DNA of 64,000 nt from Tildeniella torsiva UHER 1998/13D (GTDB lineage: Bacteria > Cyanobacteriota > Cyanobacteriia > Phormidesmidales > Phormidesmidaceae), in NCBI GenBank assembly GCA_019358835.1, contig JAHHIH010000002.1, positions 186,001 through 250,000 of the forward strand, in the 5' to 3' direction. The notes under the pieces were generated by a model that had not been told where the DNA came from, did not search any database, and was given only the letters and a program-made list of their open reading frames with translations. Both the position numbers and the translations under genes were made by a program. The first letter of the stretch is position 1. The number at the start of each line of letters is the position of its first letter. Below, one piece after another: positions 15,409 through 23,452 of the stretch.

Positions 15409-15996
15409 TTACCAGCCAAAGGCTGAGACAGGCGCTAGCGATTGCTCTGTTTTGTTCTCGGCCTCGGCAGCTGGTGCGGCCAGCCGCGATTCGGCGCAGA
15501 ACGAGGCGGTGCTAAAGCCGCCAAACCGCTTCACCACGCTGGTGCGCAGGCGCAGGTTGGGGTTGGCAAACCAAAAGCGCTCCACTGAACTCATGGTTTC
15601 GTACTCAGTAATCAGCAGCAACCCTTCGTCACCGTCGATTTCGTAGCGGCCAATTACGGGCACAATTTCGGCGTAGCCCCGCTCGCGCAGGAGCTGGCCG
15701 CGGCTGGGGTCGTCAGCATCGGGTACCAGGGCAAACACGGTGCTGCCTTCGTGGTTCTCATCCTCTTTGTCCCAGGCCATGGCCCCTTGCCAGGTGACAA
15801 GCGCGCCACCGACGGCCAGGGCGGGATCAACCTCATGCAGGTTACAAATTTCCACCACACTGGGGTGAGCGGCATCCAATGCTTCTACCGCAATGGTCGA
15901 ACCCCCCAGCTCAGCCCGGCGAAAGGGCAGATGGTGGGTGGTTCGCTGGGAGTTCCACTGGCCCGCACTCATGCGGAAAAAGTCCATTACGTCCAT
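15409..15996 (-). CDS. cpcS: Phycobiliprotein lyase, CpcS/CpeS family
   Basis: A 195-residue lipocalin-like lyase that attaches phycocyanobilin to the Cys82/84-type cysteines of phycobiliprotein beta subunits and allophycocyanin. Family features: 'MDVMDFFRMSAGQWNSQRTT' opening, 'HHLPFRRAELGGS', the central 'WDKEDENHEGSTVFALVPD', 'PVIGRYEIDGDEGLLLITEY' and 'ERFWFANPNLRLRTSVVKR'. This is the CpcS-I type. It points away from the cpc operon and shares the 725-base regulatory gap. The last 25 or so residues are a poorly conserved Ala-rich tail. The lyase for CpcB Cys153 (CpcT) is not in this window. Confidence 0.92.
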   Translation of the reverse strand: MDVMDFFRMSAGQWNSQRTTHHLPFRRAELGGSTIAVEALDAAHPSVVEICNLHEVDPALAVGGALVTWQGAMAWDKEDENHEGSTVFALVPDADDPSRGQLLRERGYAEIVPVIGRYEIDGDEGLLLITEYETMSSVERFWFANPNLRLRTSVVKRFGGFSTASFCAESRLAAPAAEAENKTEQSLAPVSAFGW

Positions 15997-16721
15997 GGGG
16001 CAGCTCTCTAATGTCTTAACGGTTGCTTAGGGGCGTTTTCAGCATTACAAATTGAATGCAGCCGACACCAGTACAGTCGATACCGGGTCGCCATAGCTGG
16101 ATCTTACCGCTGTCTGCGGGCCATTGCAGGGGCCAGATCAGCGGCGACTACTGCAATGGCCGGGGGCTACTGAGCTCCAAATCTAGGTTAGAGAATGGCG
16201 ATCGCGCTCCTGAGGAACGTCTCTAGCCCTTGCGATCGGGGCATATTCCTGGCCCCAATGTTGCGAAATGTTACGTTACCTGAGAAGGCCTGAACCCAAT
16301 TCAAAGTCCCTAGAGTGCCCGAAATAGCAGAATTCTTTCGCTTTGCCCCCACTGTGAAGGTCACTTTTCCTTAATAACTTGTAAAAGACAAAGACACACC
16401 AGCGGTGTATAAACATCTTTGGAGGGTTAATTGAATTAGCGAAAGCCAATTCAGGCAACGGTTTCGAGGAATGTTGCGGATCCCTTACAGAGACGCCTCT
16501 CCTCCATCTCATCTGCCTTCCCTTTAAGACTGTTGAGCTGACTGTGTAGAAGCTTGAACAACCTTGAAGAAATGTAAACTAGATGAGAAAACTGAACCCG
16601 CTGATCTTTAAGATCCTTCCTATAGATTGGTTAGACAGCTCCGGCTGAACTAATGATTAACTTGGTCATTTGTGACCACTTTCAAGCAAACTCAGCGACA
16701 AAAATTAGGAGATTTGAGTCG
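15997..16721. promoter_or_regulatory. Divergent cpcS / cpcB regulatory region with long leader
   Basis: 725 bases without a credible gene between the two divergently transcribed phycobilisome genes. A weak promoter-like pair, TTGAAC (16554-16559) and TAAACT (16575-16580), has a short 15-base spacer and would give a leader of about 135 bases for cpcB. A directly repeated GTTRCG-type motif lies at 16260-16277. A minus-strand open frame (16276-16512) has no family resemblance. cpcB itself has TTAGGAGA as ribosome binding site. Confidence 0.6.
16260..16277 (+). promoter_or_regulatory. HLR1-like direct repeat upstream of cpcB
   Basis: GTTGCGAA-AT-GTTACGTT: two 8-base half-sites separated by two bases, in the layout of the HLR1 element bound by the response regulator RpaB (TTACA-type half-sites). 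Three positions differ from the consensus by A to G. It lies about 440 bases upstream of the cpcB start. Assignment is by eye and tentative. Confidence 0.3.
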
Positions 16722-17240
16722 ATGTTTGACGCATACACTAAGGTTGTTTCTCAGGCCGATGCACGTGGAGATTTCCTGTCTGGCGATCAGCTAGACGCTC
16801 TGTCTCGTGTTACCGGCGACGGTCTCAAGCGGATCGATGCTGTTAACCGCATGACCGGTAGCGCTTCCAAGATCGTGTCTGATGCCGCTCGCGCCCTGTT
16901 CGCTGAACAGCCTCAGCTCATCGCTCCCGGCGGCAACGCTTACACCAACCGTCGTATGGCTGCCTGCCTGCGCGACATGGAAATCATCCTGCGCTACGTG
17001 ACCTACGCTACCTTCACTGGCGATGCTAGCGTCCTCAACGATCGCTGCCTGAACGGCCTGCGCGAGACCTACGTTGCCCTGGGTACCCCCGGTGCTTCCG
17101 TAGCCGCTGGTGTTGAGAAAATGAAGGCTGCTGCTATTGGTATCGTTTCTGACACCAACGGCATCACCCAAGGCGATTGCAGCTCCCTGTACTCCGAAAT
17201 CGGTAGCTACTTCGACCTGGCTGCTGCAGCTGTTGCCTAG
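16722..17240 (+). CDS. cpcB: C-phycocyanin beta subunit
   Basis: 172 residues, the exact family length. With CpcA it forms the (alpha-beta) hexamers of the phycobilisome rods that absorb orange-red light. Chromophore sites are in place: Cys82 ('[12 protein letters not shown]') and Cys153 ('[11 protein letters not shown]'). Asn72 in 'PGGNAYTN' is the residue normally methylated by CpcM. The single bilin at Cys82 plus the one at Cys153 identify phycocyanin and not allophycocyanin. ATG 16722 is chosen over an in-frame upstream ATG at 16653 because it gives the canonical 'MFDAYTKVV' start and follows AGGAG. Codon use is biased as in highly expressed genes. Confidence 0.98.
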   Translation: MFDAYTKVVSQADARGDFLSGDQLDALSRVTGDGLKRIDAVNRMTGSASKIVSDAARALFAEQPQLIAPGGNAYTNRRMAACLRDMEIILRYVTYATFTGDASVLNDRCLNGLRETYVALGTPGASVAAGVEKMKAAAIGIVSDTNGITQGDCSSLYSEIGSYFDLAAAAVA

Positions 17241-17268
17241 GTTCAGCCTAAATTGAACCTCACTTGAG

Positions 17269-17287
17269 TTGAGCCAGTTTGGCTTAA
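17269..17287 (+). other. Small hairpin in the cpcB-cpcA gap
   Basis: TTGAGCCA pairs with TGGCTTAA around GTT (8 pairs, one G-T). It lies 29 bases after the cpcB stop and well before the AAGGAG of cpcA. It lacks a T tract, so mRNA stability or translational spacing is more likely than termination. Confidence 0.4.
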
Positions 17288-17340
17288 TTCGCATTGCCTG
17301 TTCATTTGCTGTGAAGACAACTTAAGGAGAATCCTAGACT

Positions 17341-17829
17341 ATGAAAACCCCATTAACCGAAGCTGTTGCAGCAGCTGATTCTCAAGGTCGCTTTCTGAGC
17401 GCTTCTGAGCTACAAGTTGCTTTTGGTCGTCTGCGTCAAGCCACCTCTGGTCTAGAAGCTGCCAAAGCTCTGACCAACAAAGCTGATTCTCTAGTCAGCG
17501 GCGCTGCTCAAGCTGTGTACAACAAGTTCCCCTACACCACCCAAATGCAGGGGGCTAACTACGCTTCTGACGAGAAGGGCAAAGGCAAGTGCGCCCGTGA
17601 CATCGGTTACTACCTCCGCATGGTCACCTACTGCTGCGTAGCTGGCGGTACTGGCCCTATGGATGAGTACCTGGTTGCTGGTCTTGACGAAATCAACAGC
17701 ACCTTCGAACTGTCCCCCAGCTGGTACGTGGAAGCTCTGAAGTACATCAAAGGCAACCACGGTCTGTCTGGTGACGCAGCTTCTGAAGCTAACTCCTACA
17801 TCGACTACGCCATCAACGCTCTAAGCTAG
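17341..17829 (+). CDS. cpcA: C-phycocyanin alpha subunit
   Basis: 162 residues, the exact family length. Canonical start '[20 protein letters not shown]' and the phycocyanobilin attachment Cys84 in '[18 protein letters not shown]'. It pairs with CpcB in the rod hexamers; its bilin is added by the CpcE/CpcF heterodimer encoded at the end of the same operon. Spacing from cpcB is 100 bases with a good ribosome binding site AAGGAG. A large hairpin directly follows the stop codon and probably reduces read-through into the linker genes. Confidence 0.98.
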   Translation: MKTPLTEAVAAADSQGRFLSASELQVAFGRLRQATSGLEAAKALTNKADSLVSGAAQAVYNKFPYTTQMQGANYASDEKGKGKCARDIGYYLRMVTYCCVAGGTGPMDEYLVAGLDEINSTFELSPSWYVEALKYIKGNHGLSGDAASEANSYIDYAINALS

Positions 17830-17839
17830 GTTGGCCATT

Positions 17840-17898
17840 TGCCCGGAGGGGCAGACAGTTGTTAGCGCATTGTTAGCGATTGTTTGCTGCTCCGGGCA
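17840..17898 (+). terminator. Large attenuator hairpin between cpcA and cpcC
   Basis: TGCCCGGAG (17840-17848) pairs perfectly with CTCCGGGCA (17890-17898); after a 2x2 internal loop, GCAGACAG (17851-17858) pairs with the TTGTTTGC at 17880-17887, including G-T pairs. The loop holds a direct repeat of TTGTTAGCG. It is followed by TTGTTGTAT, not a true T tract, so partial termination and 3'-end protection of cpcBA mRNA are expected. Confidence 0.75.
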
Positions 17899-17931
17899 TT
17901 GTTGTATCTATACACGCCCAAGGAGGCAACC

Positions 17932-18747
17932 ATGGCAGTAACCACTGCGGCGGGACGCCTTGGCGTTTCGCCCTACGATGAGTCGATGCGGGTTGAGCTG
18001 CGGCCTAACTGGCTCGAAGGTGATGTGGAGGCAGTAATTCGTGCTGCTTACCGTCAGGTCTTTGGTAACCAGTACATTATGGCCAGCGAGCGCAATACCA
18101 GCGCCGAGTCTTTGCTTCGGCAGGGAGATATTTCAGTTCGGGATTTTGTGCGGGCTTTGGCCCTGTCTGACCTCTATCGGGATAAGTTTTTCCTGAGCGG
18201 GCCGCAGAATCGCTTTATTGAGCTGAACTACAAGCACCTGCTGGGTCGGGCGCCCTACGGCCAGGACGAAATCGCTTTTCATACCGACCTTTATAACACT
18301 GACGGCTACGCAGCGGAAATCAGCTCCTATATTGATTCCCAAGAGTACCGCGATAACTTTGGGGACAATGTTGTGCCCTACTATCGTGGTCACCTGACCC
18401 AGCGGAGCCAAAAGACGGTCGGGTTTACCCGCTTCTTTCAGCTCTATCGGGGCTACGGCACTAGCGATCGCGCCCAGGGGGGCGTTCGTTCGCAGCTCGT
18501 GTCTGAAATCGCTAGAAACTCTGCATCGCCCGTGGGCAGCGGAGCGACTGGGGCCGCCATTGTCGGTGGTTCTGGGGGCGATCGCGAGAAGCTCTACCGG
18601 GTGCGGGTTACCCAGGCCACTAGGCCCGGCAGCCCCCAGGTGCGTCGTACCTGCACCGAGTTTTTGGTGCCCTACGAGCAGCTGTCTCGCAAACTTCAAC
18701 AAGTTAACCGCTCTGGCGGTCGGGTAACTAAAGTCGACCTGGCCTAG
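17932..18747 (+). CDS. cpcC: Phycocyanin-associated rod linker (first copy)
   Basis: 271 residues. Residues about 15-150 are a PBS linker domain ('[19 protein letters not shown]', '[17 protein letters not shown]', '[15 protein letters not shown]') and the C-terminal 55 residues a CpcD-like domain ('[18 protein letters not shown]', '[15 protein letters not shown]'). It sits inside the rod and joins phycocyanin hexamers while tuning their absorption. ATG 17932 follows AAGGAGGCAACC, so the upstream in-frame start at 17884 is discarded. It is one of two tandem, clearly paralogous linkers, so rods probably contain three hexamers. Confidence 0.93.
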   Translation: MAVTTAAGRLGVSPYDESMRVELRPNWLEGDVEAVIRAAYRQVFGNQYIMASERNTSAESLLRQGDISVRDFVRALALSDLYRDKFFLSGPQNRFIELNYKHLLGRAPYGQDEIAFHTDLYNTDGYAAEISSYIDSQEYRDNFGDNVVPYYRGHLTQRSQKTVGFTRFFQLYRGYGTSDRAQGGVRSQLVSEIARNSASPVGSGATGAAIVGGSGGDREKLYRVRVTQATRPGSPQVRRTCTEFLVPYEQLSRKLQQVNRSGGRVTKVDLA

Positions 18748-18782
18748 GCTGCGGCTTTAATACCTTTCTGGCGGAGTGCTTG

Positions 18783-18800
18783 GCCTTGCTTTGGCAAGGC
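18783..18800 (+). other. Hairpin between the two cpcC copies
   Basis: GCCTTGC (18783-18789) pairs perfectly with GCAAGGC (18794-18800) around a four-base loop, 36 bases after the first cpcC stop, in a 206-base gap. It is followed by TGTGTTGG, so it is not a classic terminator. Confidence 0.5.
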
Positions 18801-18953
18801 TGTGTTGGTCATCTCTCTGGGGTGGGGTTGATTGGGGTTTAGGCCTCAGCTTGCTCGACTCTAGGGAGAACTAACGTAAAGTACTGCGCCATTTTTTTAT
18901 TCTGCTGTGTGGATTGAGCCCGTGCTCACTGTGTTGATAAGGAGGATAATCCT

Positions 18954-19829
18954 GTGCCTATTACAACGGCAGCATCCCGGTTGGGAACCGCTGCGTTCGA
19001 TGAAACCCTGCCCGTAGAGCTACGCGCCAACTGGACCCCCGACGATGCTGAGGTGGTGATCCGGGCCGTGTACCGCCAACTGCTGGGCAACGACTATTTG
19101 ATGAAATCGGAGCGCTTGGTTGGTGCCGAGTCGCTGCTCAAGAATGGCTACATTAGCGTGCGCGACTTTGTGCGGGCGGTGGCCAAGTCTGAGCTGTACA
19201 AAGAGAAGTTTTTCTACGGCAACTTCCAGACCCGCGTGATTGAGCTGCACACCAAGCACCTGCTGGGCCGCGCCGTCTACGTCGAGTCTGAAGTGGTTGA
19301 GCACCTCGATCGCTACGAGACCCAGGGCTACGACGCTGACGTTGACTCGTTCATCGACAGCGAAGAGTACCAGGCCAACTTTGGCGACAATGTCGTGCCC
19401 TACTACCGCAGCTTTGTCTACCAAGCGGGGCAGCGTTCGGTGGGTTTCACCCGCATGTTCCAAATGTATCGGGGCTACGCCACCAGCGATCGCGCCCAGG
19501 CCGGCGGTAAAAAGTCTCGCCTGGCCGGCGAGCTGGGTCGCAACACCTCTTCGTCGATCATTAGCCCCACCAGTGCCGCTGCTGGCTGGTCGGCTCAGGC
19601 CAATAAGCTGACCACCCCCAGCCAGGCCCTCGGTGGCTCTACCCCCTACGGTGCCACTGCTGGCAAGGTTTACCGCATTGAGGTGGTGGGGGCCAACCTA
19701 CCCCGCTATCCCAAGGTGCGGCGGATCAACACCGCCTACCTGGTGCCCTATGAGCAGCTATCGGCCAAGCTTCAGCAGATTCATAAGCAGGGTGGTCGGG
19801 TAACCAGCGTTACCGCTGCCAGCCTCTAG
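18954..19829 (+). CDS. cpcC2: Phycocyanin-associated rod linker (second copy)
   Basis: 291 residues with the same order as the first copy: PBS linker domain ('[19 protein letters not shown]', '[17 protein letters not shown]', '[15 protein letters not shown]') and a C-terminal CpcD-like domain ('[18 protein letters not shown]', '[16 protein letters not shown]'). The spacer between domains is longer and rich in Ser, Thr and Ala. GTG 18954 is the start because it follows AAGGAGGATAATCCT and gives '[14 protein letters not shown]' as in other CpcC proteins. It would occupy a different rod position from the first copy; which is distal cannot be told from sequence alone. Confidence 0.93.
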   Translation: MPITTAASRLGTAAFDETLPVELRANWTPDDAEVVIRAVYRQLLGNDYLMKSERLVGAESLLKNGYISVRDFVRAVAKSELYKEKFFYGNFQTRVIELHTKHLLGRAVYVESEVVEHLDRYETQGYDADVDSFIDSEEYQANFGDNVVPYYRSFVYQAGQRSVGFTRMFQMYRGYATSDRAQAGGKKSRLAGELGRNTSSSIISPTSAAAGWSAQANKLTTPSQALGGSTPYGATAGKVYRIEVVGANLPRYPKVRRINTAYLVPYEQLSAKLQQIHKQGGRVTSVTAASL

Positions 19830-19838
19830 GTTAGTCAT

Positions 19839-19870
19839 ACGCTAGGCAAATCCTTGGATTTGCCTAGCGT
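19839..19870 (+). terminator. Perfect 15-pair hairpin between cpcC2 and cpcD
   Basis: ACGCTAGGCAAATCC (19839-19853) and GGATTTGCCTAGCGT (19856-19870) are exact inverse complements with TT between them. It starts 10 bases after the cpcC2 stop and is followed by GGTTTCT. It probably attenuates transcription before cpcD-cpcE-cpcF, whose products are needed in small amounts. Confidence 0.8.
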
Positions 19871-19919
19871 GGTTTCTATCGCCGTATTCGAGATCTCGCA
19901 ACGACCAGGAGAGTTTCCT

Positions 19920-20150
19920 ATGCTCGCTCAAAACGCCTTTGGTAGCCAATCCGCCGCCGGCAATCGTGTTTTTCTCTACGAAGTTGAGGGGCTGCGTCAA
20001 AACGACGCGACCGACCAAAACAACTATCCCATCCGCCAAAGCGGCAGCACCTTCATCAAGGTGCCCTACAGCCGTATGAACGAAGAAATGCAGCGCATTG
20101 TCCGCATGGGCGGCAAAATCGTCAGCATTCAACCCCTGTCTGCCGACTAA
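19920..20150 (+). CDS. cpcD: Small rod-capping linker CpcD
   Basis: 76 residues, homologous to the C-terminal domain of the two CpcC proteins ('RVFLYEVEGLRQ', 'STFIKVPYSRMNEEMQRI', 'GGKIVSIQPL'). It caps the outer end of the rods and limits their length. ATG 19920 is preceded by AGGAGAG at the right distance; a longer in-frame start at 19854 falls inside the preceding hairpin and is rejected. Confidence 0.95.
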   Translation: MLAQNAFGSQSAAGNRVFLYEVEGLRQNDATDQNNYPIRQSGSTFIKVPYSRMNEEMQRIVRMGGKIVSIQPLSAD

Positions 20151-20191
20151 ACCCCGAGCAGATTTAGCGAACGCTGGAGACAAACTGAGGT

Positions 20192-21025
20192 ATGGCACAG
20201 GATCCGCAACCGCTGGTCAACGCTGAGGGAGAATCCCTAACGATCGATCAGGCCCTTGAGAACCTTCGCCAAACCGCTGATACGGGATTGCGCTACTATG
20301 CCGCCTGGTGGCTAGGGCGCTTTCGCGTGTCTATTCCCGAGGCGATCGCAGGTTTGGTGTCGGCGCTTGAGGATGAGGGCGATCGCGCCCCCGATGGGGG
20401 GTACCCATTACGCCGCAATGCGGCTCGGGCTCTGGGTAAACTGGGCGATCGCACCGTTGTTCCGGCCCTGATTCAGTGTTTAGGTTGTAACGACTACTAC
20501 GTGCGTGAGGCTGCCGCCCAGGCGCTAGAATCGTTAGGCGATCCCCAGGCGATTCCAGCGCTGCGATCGCTGCTGGCGGGCGGGGTTGCCGCTGCGGTTG
20601 CGGTGCCCGACAAGCCCCACCTGGTGCAGCCCTACAACGCGGTGCTAGAGGCCCTGGGCACCCTGGGTGCCACCGATGCGATCGATGAAATCAGCCCATT
20701 TTTAGAGCATGAGGTGGCCCAGGTGCAAAATGCCGCCACCCGCGCCCTCTATCAGTTGACGGGGGAGGCGACCTACTGCGATCGCCTGGTACAGCGTCTG
20801 CAAGAGCCCAACCTGCAACTGCGGCGATCGGCGATGATGGATTTGGGTGCGATCGGCTACCTGCCCGCCGCCCAGCCCATTGCCGCCACCCTGGCCGAAA
20901 ACAGCCTCAAGCTGATCGCCCTCCAGGGCGTTTTAGAATCTCACCTGCGGCAGACCGGGTTTCCCAAATTTGGGCTCACGGATGACGCTCGCCAGGTATT
21001 GGTATTAATGGATGAGCTGCTGTAG
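20192..21025 (+). CDS. cpcE: Phycocyanobilin lyase subunit CpcE
   Basis: 277 residues built from HEAT-like (PBS lyase) repeats: 'GLRYYAAWWLGRFRV', 'PLRRNAARALGKLGDRTVVPAL', 'YYVREAAAQALESLGDPQAIPAL', 'LQLRRSAMMDLGAIG'. With CpcF it forms the heterodimeric lyase that attaches phycocyanobilin to Cys84 of CpcA. It starts 41 bases after cpcD and overlaps or closely abuts cpcF. The 'YYAAWWLG' region is a conserved family signature. Confidence 0.95.
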   Translation: MAQDPQPLVNAEGESLTIDQALENLRQTADTGLRYYAAWWLGRFRVSIPEAIAGLVSALEDEGDRAPDGGYPLRRNAARALGKLGDRTVVPALIQCLGCNDYYVREAAAQALESLGDPQAIPALRSLLAGGVAAAVAVPDKPHLVQPYNAVLEALGTLGATDAIDEISPFLEHEVAQVQNAATRALYQLTGEATYCDRLVQRLQEPNLQLRRSAMMDLGAIGYLPAAQPIAATLAENSLKLIALQGVLESHLRQTGFPKFGLTDDARQVLVLMDELL

Positions 21026-21098
21026 GTTCTGGCGCATTGCAGCTCAAAAGAATCAACTGGGTCAATTGGGTATTAATAGGGCTGGAGAACGGTTAGGC

Positions 21099-21737
21099 GT
21101 GGGTGCGACAGTAGCAGAGCTAATTCGGGCGGTTGAGATTGCTGATTCTAAGGGCGCAATGATTGTTGCGGTCAATCAGCTGGTGGCGGCTCAAGATGTG
21201 GCCGCGATTCCTACCCTAATTACCGTGCTGGGCTATAACAACCCCGGCGCGGCGGTGGCGGCGGTGGATGGGCTGGTGGCGCTGGGCAGTGAGGCTGTGC
21301 CTGCTCTGCTGGAACAAATTGATGGTTATAACTACGGAGCCAGGGCTTGGGCCATTCGTGCCGTGGCCCTGATCGGTGACCCCCGCGCCCTGCCCGTGCT
21401 GCTAGAAACGGCGAAAGGGGATTTTGCCCTGAGCGTGCGCCGCGCCGCCGCCCGAGGGTTAGGCACTATCGATTGGTCTAAGCTGACCTCTGACCAGTCG
21501 GTTTCATCTCAACGGGAGGTGCTTGCCGTACTCATTGGCGCTGCCCAAGATCCAGAATGGGTGGTGCGCTACGCGGCGATCGCCGCCTTAGAGGGTTTAG
21601 CAAAGGCTCTAGTGAAGCCTGAAACTCAAAAACCACCGATTCTTGACTGCCTCGATCAAGTCTTTCACCACGACGAAACGCCTGCTGTGCAGGCTCGGGC
21701 CTGTAGGGCCTTAGAGGTCTTGGGTGAGCCCAGTTAA
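21099..21737 (+). CDS. cpcF: Phycocyanobilin lyase subunit CpcF
   Basis: About 212 residues, the usual CpcF size, made of HEAT-like repeats ('AWAIRAVALIGDPRALPVLL', 'LSVRRAAARGLGTIDW', 'VVRYAAIAALEGLAKAL'). It completes the CpcE/CpcF lyase. GTG 21099 is preferred: CTGGAGAAC lies upstream at normal distance and the protein then begins 'GATVAELIRAVEIADSKG', as family members do. The frame is open further up to an ATG at 21012 that overlaps the end of cpcE, but the extra 29 residues do not resemble CpcF. It is the last gene of the operon; no clear terminator follows. Confidence 0.88.
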   Translation: MGATVAELIRAVEIADSKGAMIVAVNQLVAAQDVAAIPTLITVLGYNNPGAAVAAVDGLVALGSEAVPALLEQIDGYNYGARAWAIRAVALIGDPRALPVLLETAKGDFALSVRRAAARGLGTIDWSKLTSDQSVSSQREVLAVLIGAAQDPEWVVRYAAIAALEGLAKALVKPETQKPPILDCLDQVFHHDETPAVQARACRALEVLGEPS

Positions 21738-21887
21738 AGCCTCTGCCTTGACGTTGAGAAATGCAACACATTGATTCAATTTCGAGGTATGGTCTCTATG
21801 GTTAATGCGCACAGGGGGTAAGCCCGAGTGCTGGAGTCAGCTGCTCAGCGGTTTAGCGCCCACACTTGAGGTTGGGGAGGGTTGTTC

Positions 21888-22628
21888 ATGGTGTTGGTAG
21901 ATCGATCAAATACACCAGAGGTTTTACAGGTGATGGGGCTGCCGGTTCACTGGCGGGCCGACTATGCAGGCTGGCTCGTCGATCAGTATCGCCGGGGGCA
22001 CGGGGCTCATGTGGTCACCCTGAACGCCGAGATGGCCATGCAGGCCGACCAAAACCCCGACCTACGCCAGGTCATTCTCAATGCTGAACTGGTGATCCCC
22101 GACGGGGCTGGGGTGGTGCTCTACTTTCGCACCAAGGGGCAGCGGATTGAGCGAGCCCCAGGGATTGAACTGGCCGCCACGGTGCTTAAGCGCCTGTCGC
22201 CCCAAGAAACCGTCTTTATGTATGGGGGCGTGCCCGGCGTTGCCGATCGCGCCGCGATGTACTGGCAACGCCAGGTAGGCGGGCTCAAGGTGGTGGGCAC
22301 CCAGCACGGCTACCTGGGGCCAACCGATCAGCCCGAGTTTTTGCGCCATCTAGAGCAGCTTCAGCCCAGCGTGATTTTGGTAGGCATGGGTGTACCCCGC
22401 CAAGAACTGTGGATTCGCGACCACCGCTACCTCTGTCCCAACAGCCTGTGGATTGGCGTTGGCGGTAGTTTCGACATCTGGGCCGGGGTCAAGTCTCGCG
22501 CTCCCGAGTGGATGTGCAACAATCACCTGGAATGGCTTTACCGTCTCTACAAAGAGCCCTGGCGCTGGCGACGTATGCTGGCGCTGCCCCATTTCGCATG
22601 GCGATCGCTCACCTATTCCGCTCGTTAA
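21888..22628 (+). CDS. WecG/TagA/CpsF family glycosyltransferase (GT26)
   Basis: About 246 residues. The GT26 family transfers N-acetylmannosamine-type sugars to lipid-linked carriers in teichoic acid, enterobacterial common antigen or exopolysaccharide synthesis. Visible marks: 'VVTLNAEMAMQADQNPDLRQ', 'LVIPDGAGVVLYFR' with the catalytic-type Asp, 'ERAPGIELAATVLKRL', 'VILVGMGVPRQELWI' and 'SLWIGVGGSFDIWAGVKSRAPEWM'. The C-terminal 'NHLEWLYRLYKEPWRWRRML' is the membrane-binding tail. ATG 21888 follows GGGAGG. It is 16 kb from the polysaccharide locus, so a direct link is not shown. Confidence 0.9.
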   Translation: MVLVDRSNTPEVLQVMGLPVHWRADYAGWLVDQYRRGHGAHVVTLNAEMAMQADQNPDLRQVILNAELVIPDGAGVVLYFRTKGQRIERAPGIELAATVLKRLSPQETVFMYGGVPGVADRAAMYWQRQVGGLKVVGTQHGYLGPTDQPEFLRHLEQLQPSVILVGMGVPRQELWIRDHRYLCPNSLWIGVGGSFDIWAGVKSRAPEWMCNNHLEWLYRLYKEPWRWRRMLALPHFAWRSLTYSAR

Positions 22629-22691
22629 AGCTTTAAGGCACTGGGCTAACGGAAAGTCCCTGAACCCGATACCCTCCGTCCTAACCCCTCC

Positions 22692-23423
22692 TCAGTCCAG
22701 CCTCAGGTTCGCCAGCCCCAGATACCGCAGCCCAGCTGGCGTTACCTCGAAACGACAGGGTAGAACCTTGACGCCCTTGGCCATGGCTTCCCTCAGCAGC
22801 AGGCCGTAGGTAGGGTCTGCCTCATCGCCAGGGGAAAAGTCGGTGCAGTCGCCCCGGTTAATGAAGTACAGCATCACGGCCTGGGTCGGGGGAATCAGCG
22901 CCGCCAGTTCCTTTAAATGCTTTTGGCCGCGGGTGGTCACCGTGTCGGGAAACAGCGCCAGGGTGCCCTTGGCCCAGGTCGTGTTTTTGACCTCAACGTA
23001 GGTCATAGGGTCTGCGTCTTCTCCGGAGATGACAAAATCGATGCGGCTCTTGCCGTCGCCGCCGTAGCGCACCTCGGGGCGAATGGTGGTGTAGTCGCCT
23101 AGTTCTGGAATTTGTTTGGCCTCCAGCAGCGATTTCACCACGCGGTTGGGCAGCGCCGTGTTGACTCCGGCCCAGGTAGGTACGGTGTCGCGCACTTCTG
23201 CAAGCTCCCAGGTGTAGGCCAGCTTGCGCTTGGGGTCAGAACTATAGGAGACCAAGGCGCGTCCGCCAATGTGATACACCCCGGTCATAGGCCCGGTGTT
23301 GGGGCAGTGGGCGACGATCACCTCGCCCGTCTCAAGTTCAATATCGACAAAAAATCGCTTGTAGCGCTTGAGCACTGTGCCTTCGATGAGGGGCGGAAAG
23401 GGATAGAACCAGTCGGCGGGCAT
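22692..23423 (-). CDS. sfsA: DNA/RNA nuclease SfsA family protein
   Basis: 243 residues, usual family length. Conserved blocks: 'LIEGTVLKRYKRFFVDIEL', 'VIVAHCPNTGPMTG', 'SRIDFVISG', 'YVEVKNTTWAKG', 'ALFPDTVTTRGQKHLKELAAL' and the C-terminal 'LLLREAMAKGVKVLPCRFEV'. The Asp-x30-Glu-Val-Lys arrangement is a PD-(D/E)XK nuclease core. The name comes from sugar fermentation stimulation in E. coli; the true role is unclear. It lies 29 bases downstream of recJ on the same strand and is likely co-transcribed. Confidence 0.92.
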   Translation of the reverse strand: MPADWFYPFPPLIEGTVLKRYKRFFVDIELETGEVIVAHCPNTGPMTGVYHIGGRALVSYSSDPKRKLAYTWELAEVRDTVPTWAGVNTALPNRVVKSLLEAKQIPELGDYTTIRPEVRYGGDGKSRIDFVISGEDADPMTYVEVKNTTWAKGTLALFPDTVTTRGQKHLKELAALIPPTQAVMLYFINRGDCTDFSPGDEADPTYGLLLREAMAKGVKVLPCRFEVTPAGLRYLGLANLRLD

Positions 23424-23452
23424 GGTGGCGGGGGATGGTGGGCAGTGCCACC

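Noticed and set aside
16276-16512. Minus-strand open frame in the cpc regulatory region
   Set aside because: No family resemblance, no ribosome binding site, and it covers the expected regulatory sequence of cpcB.
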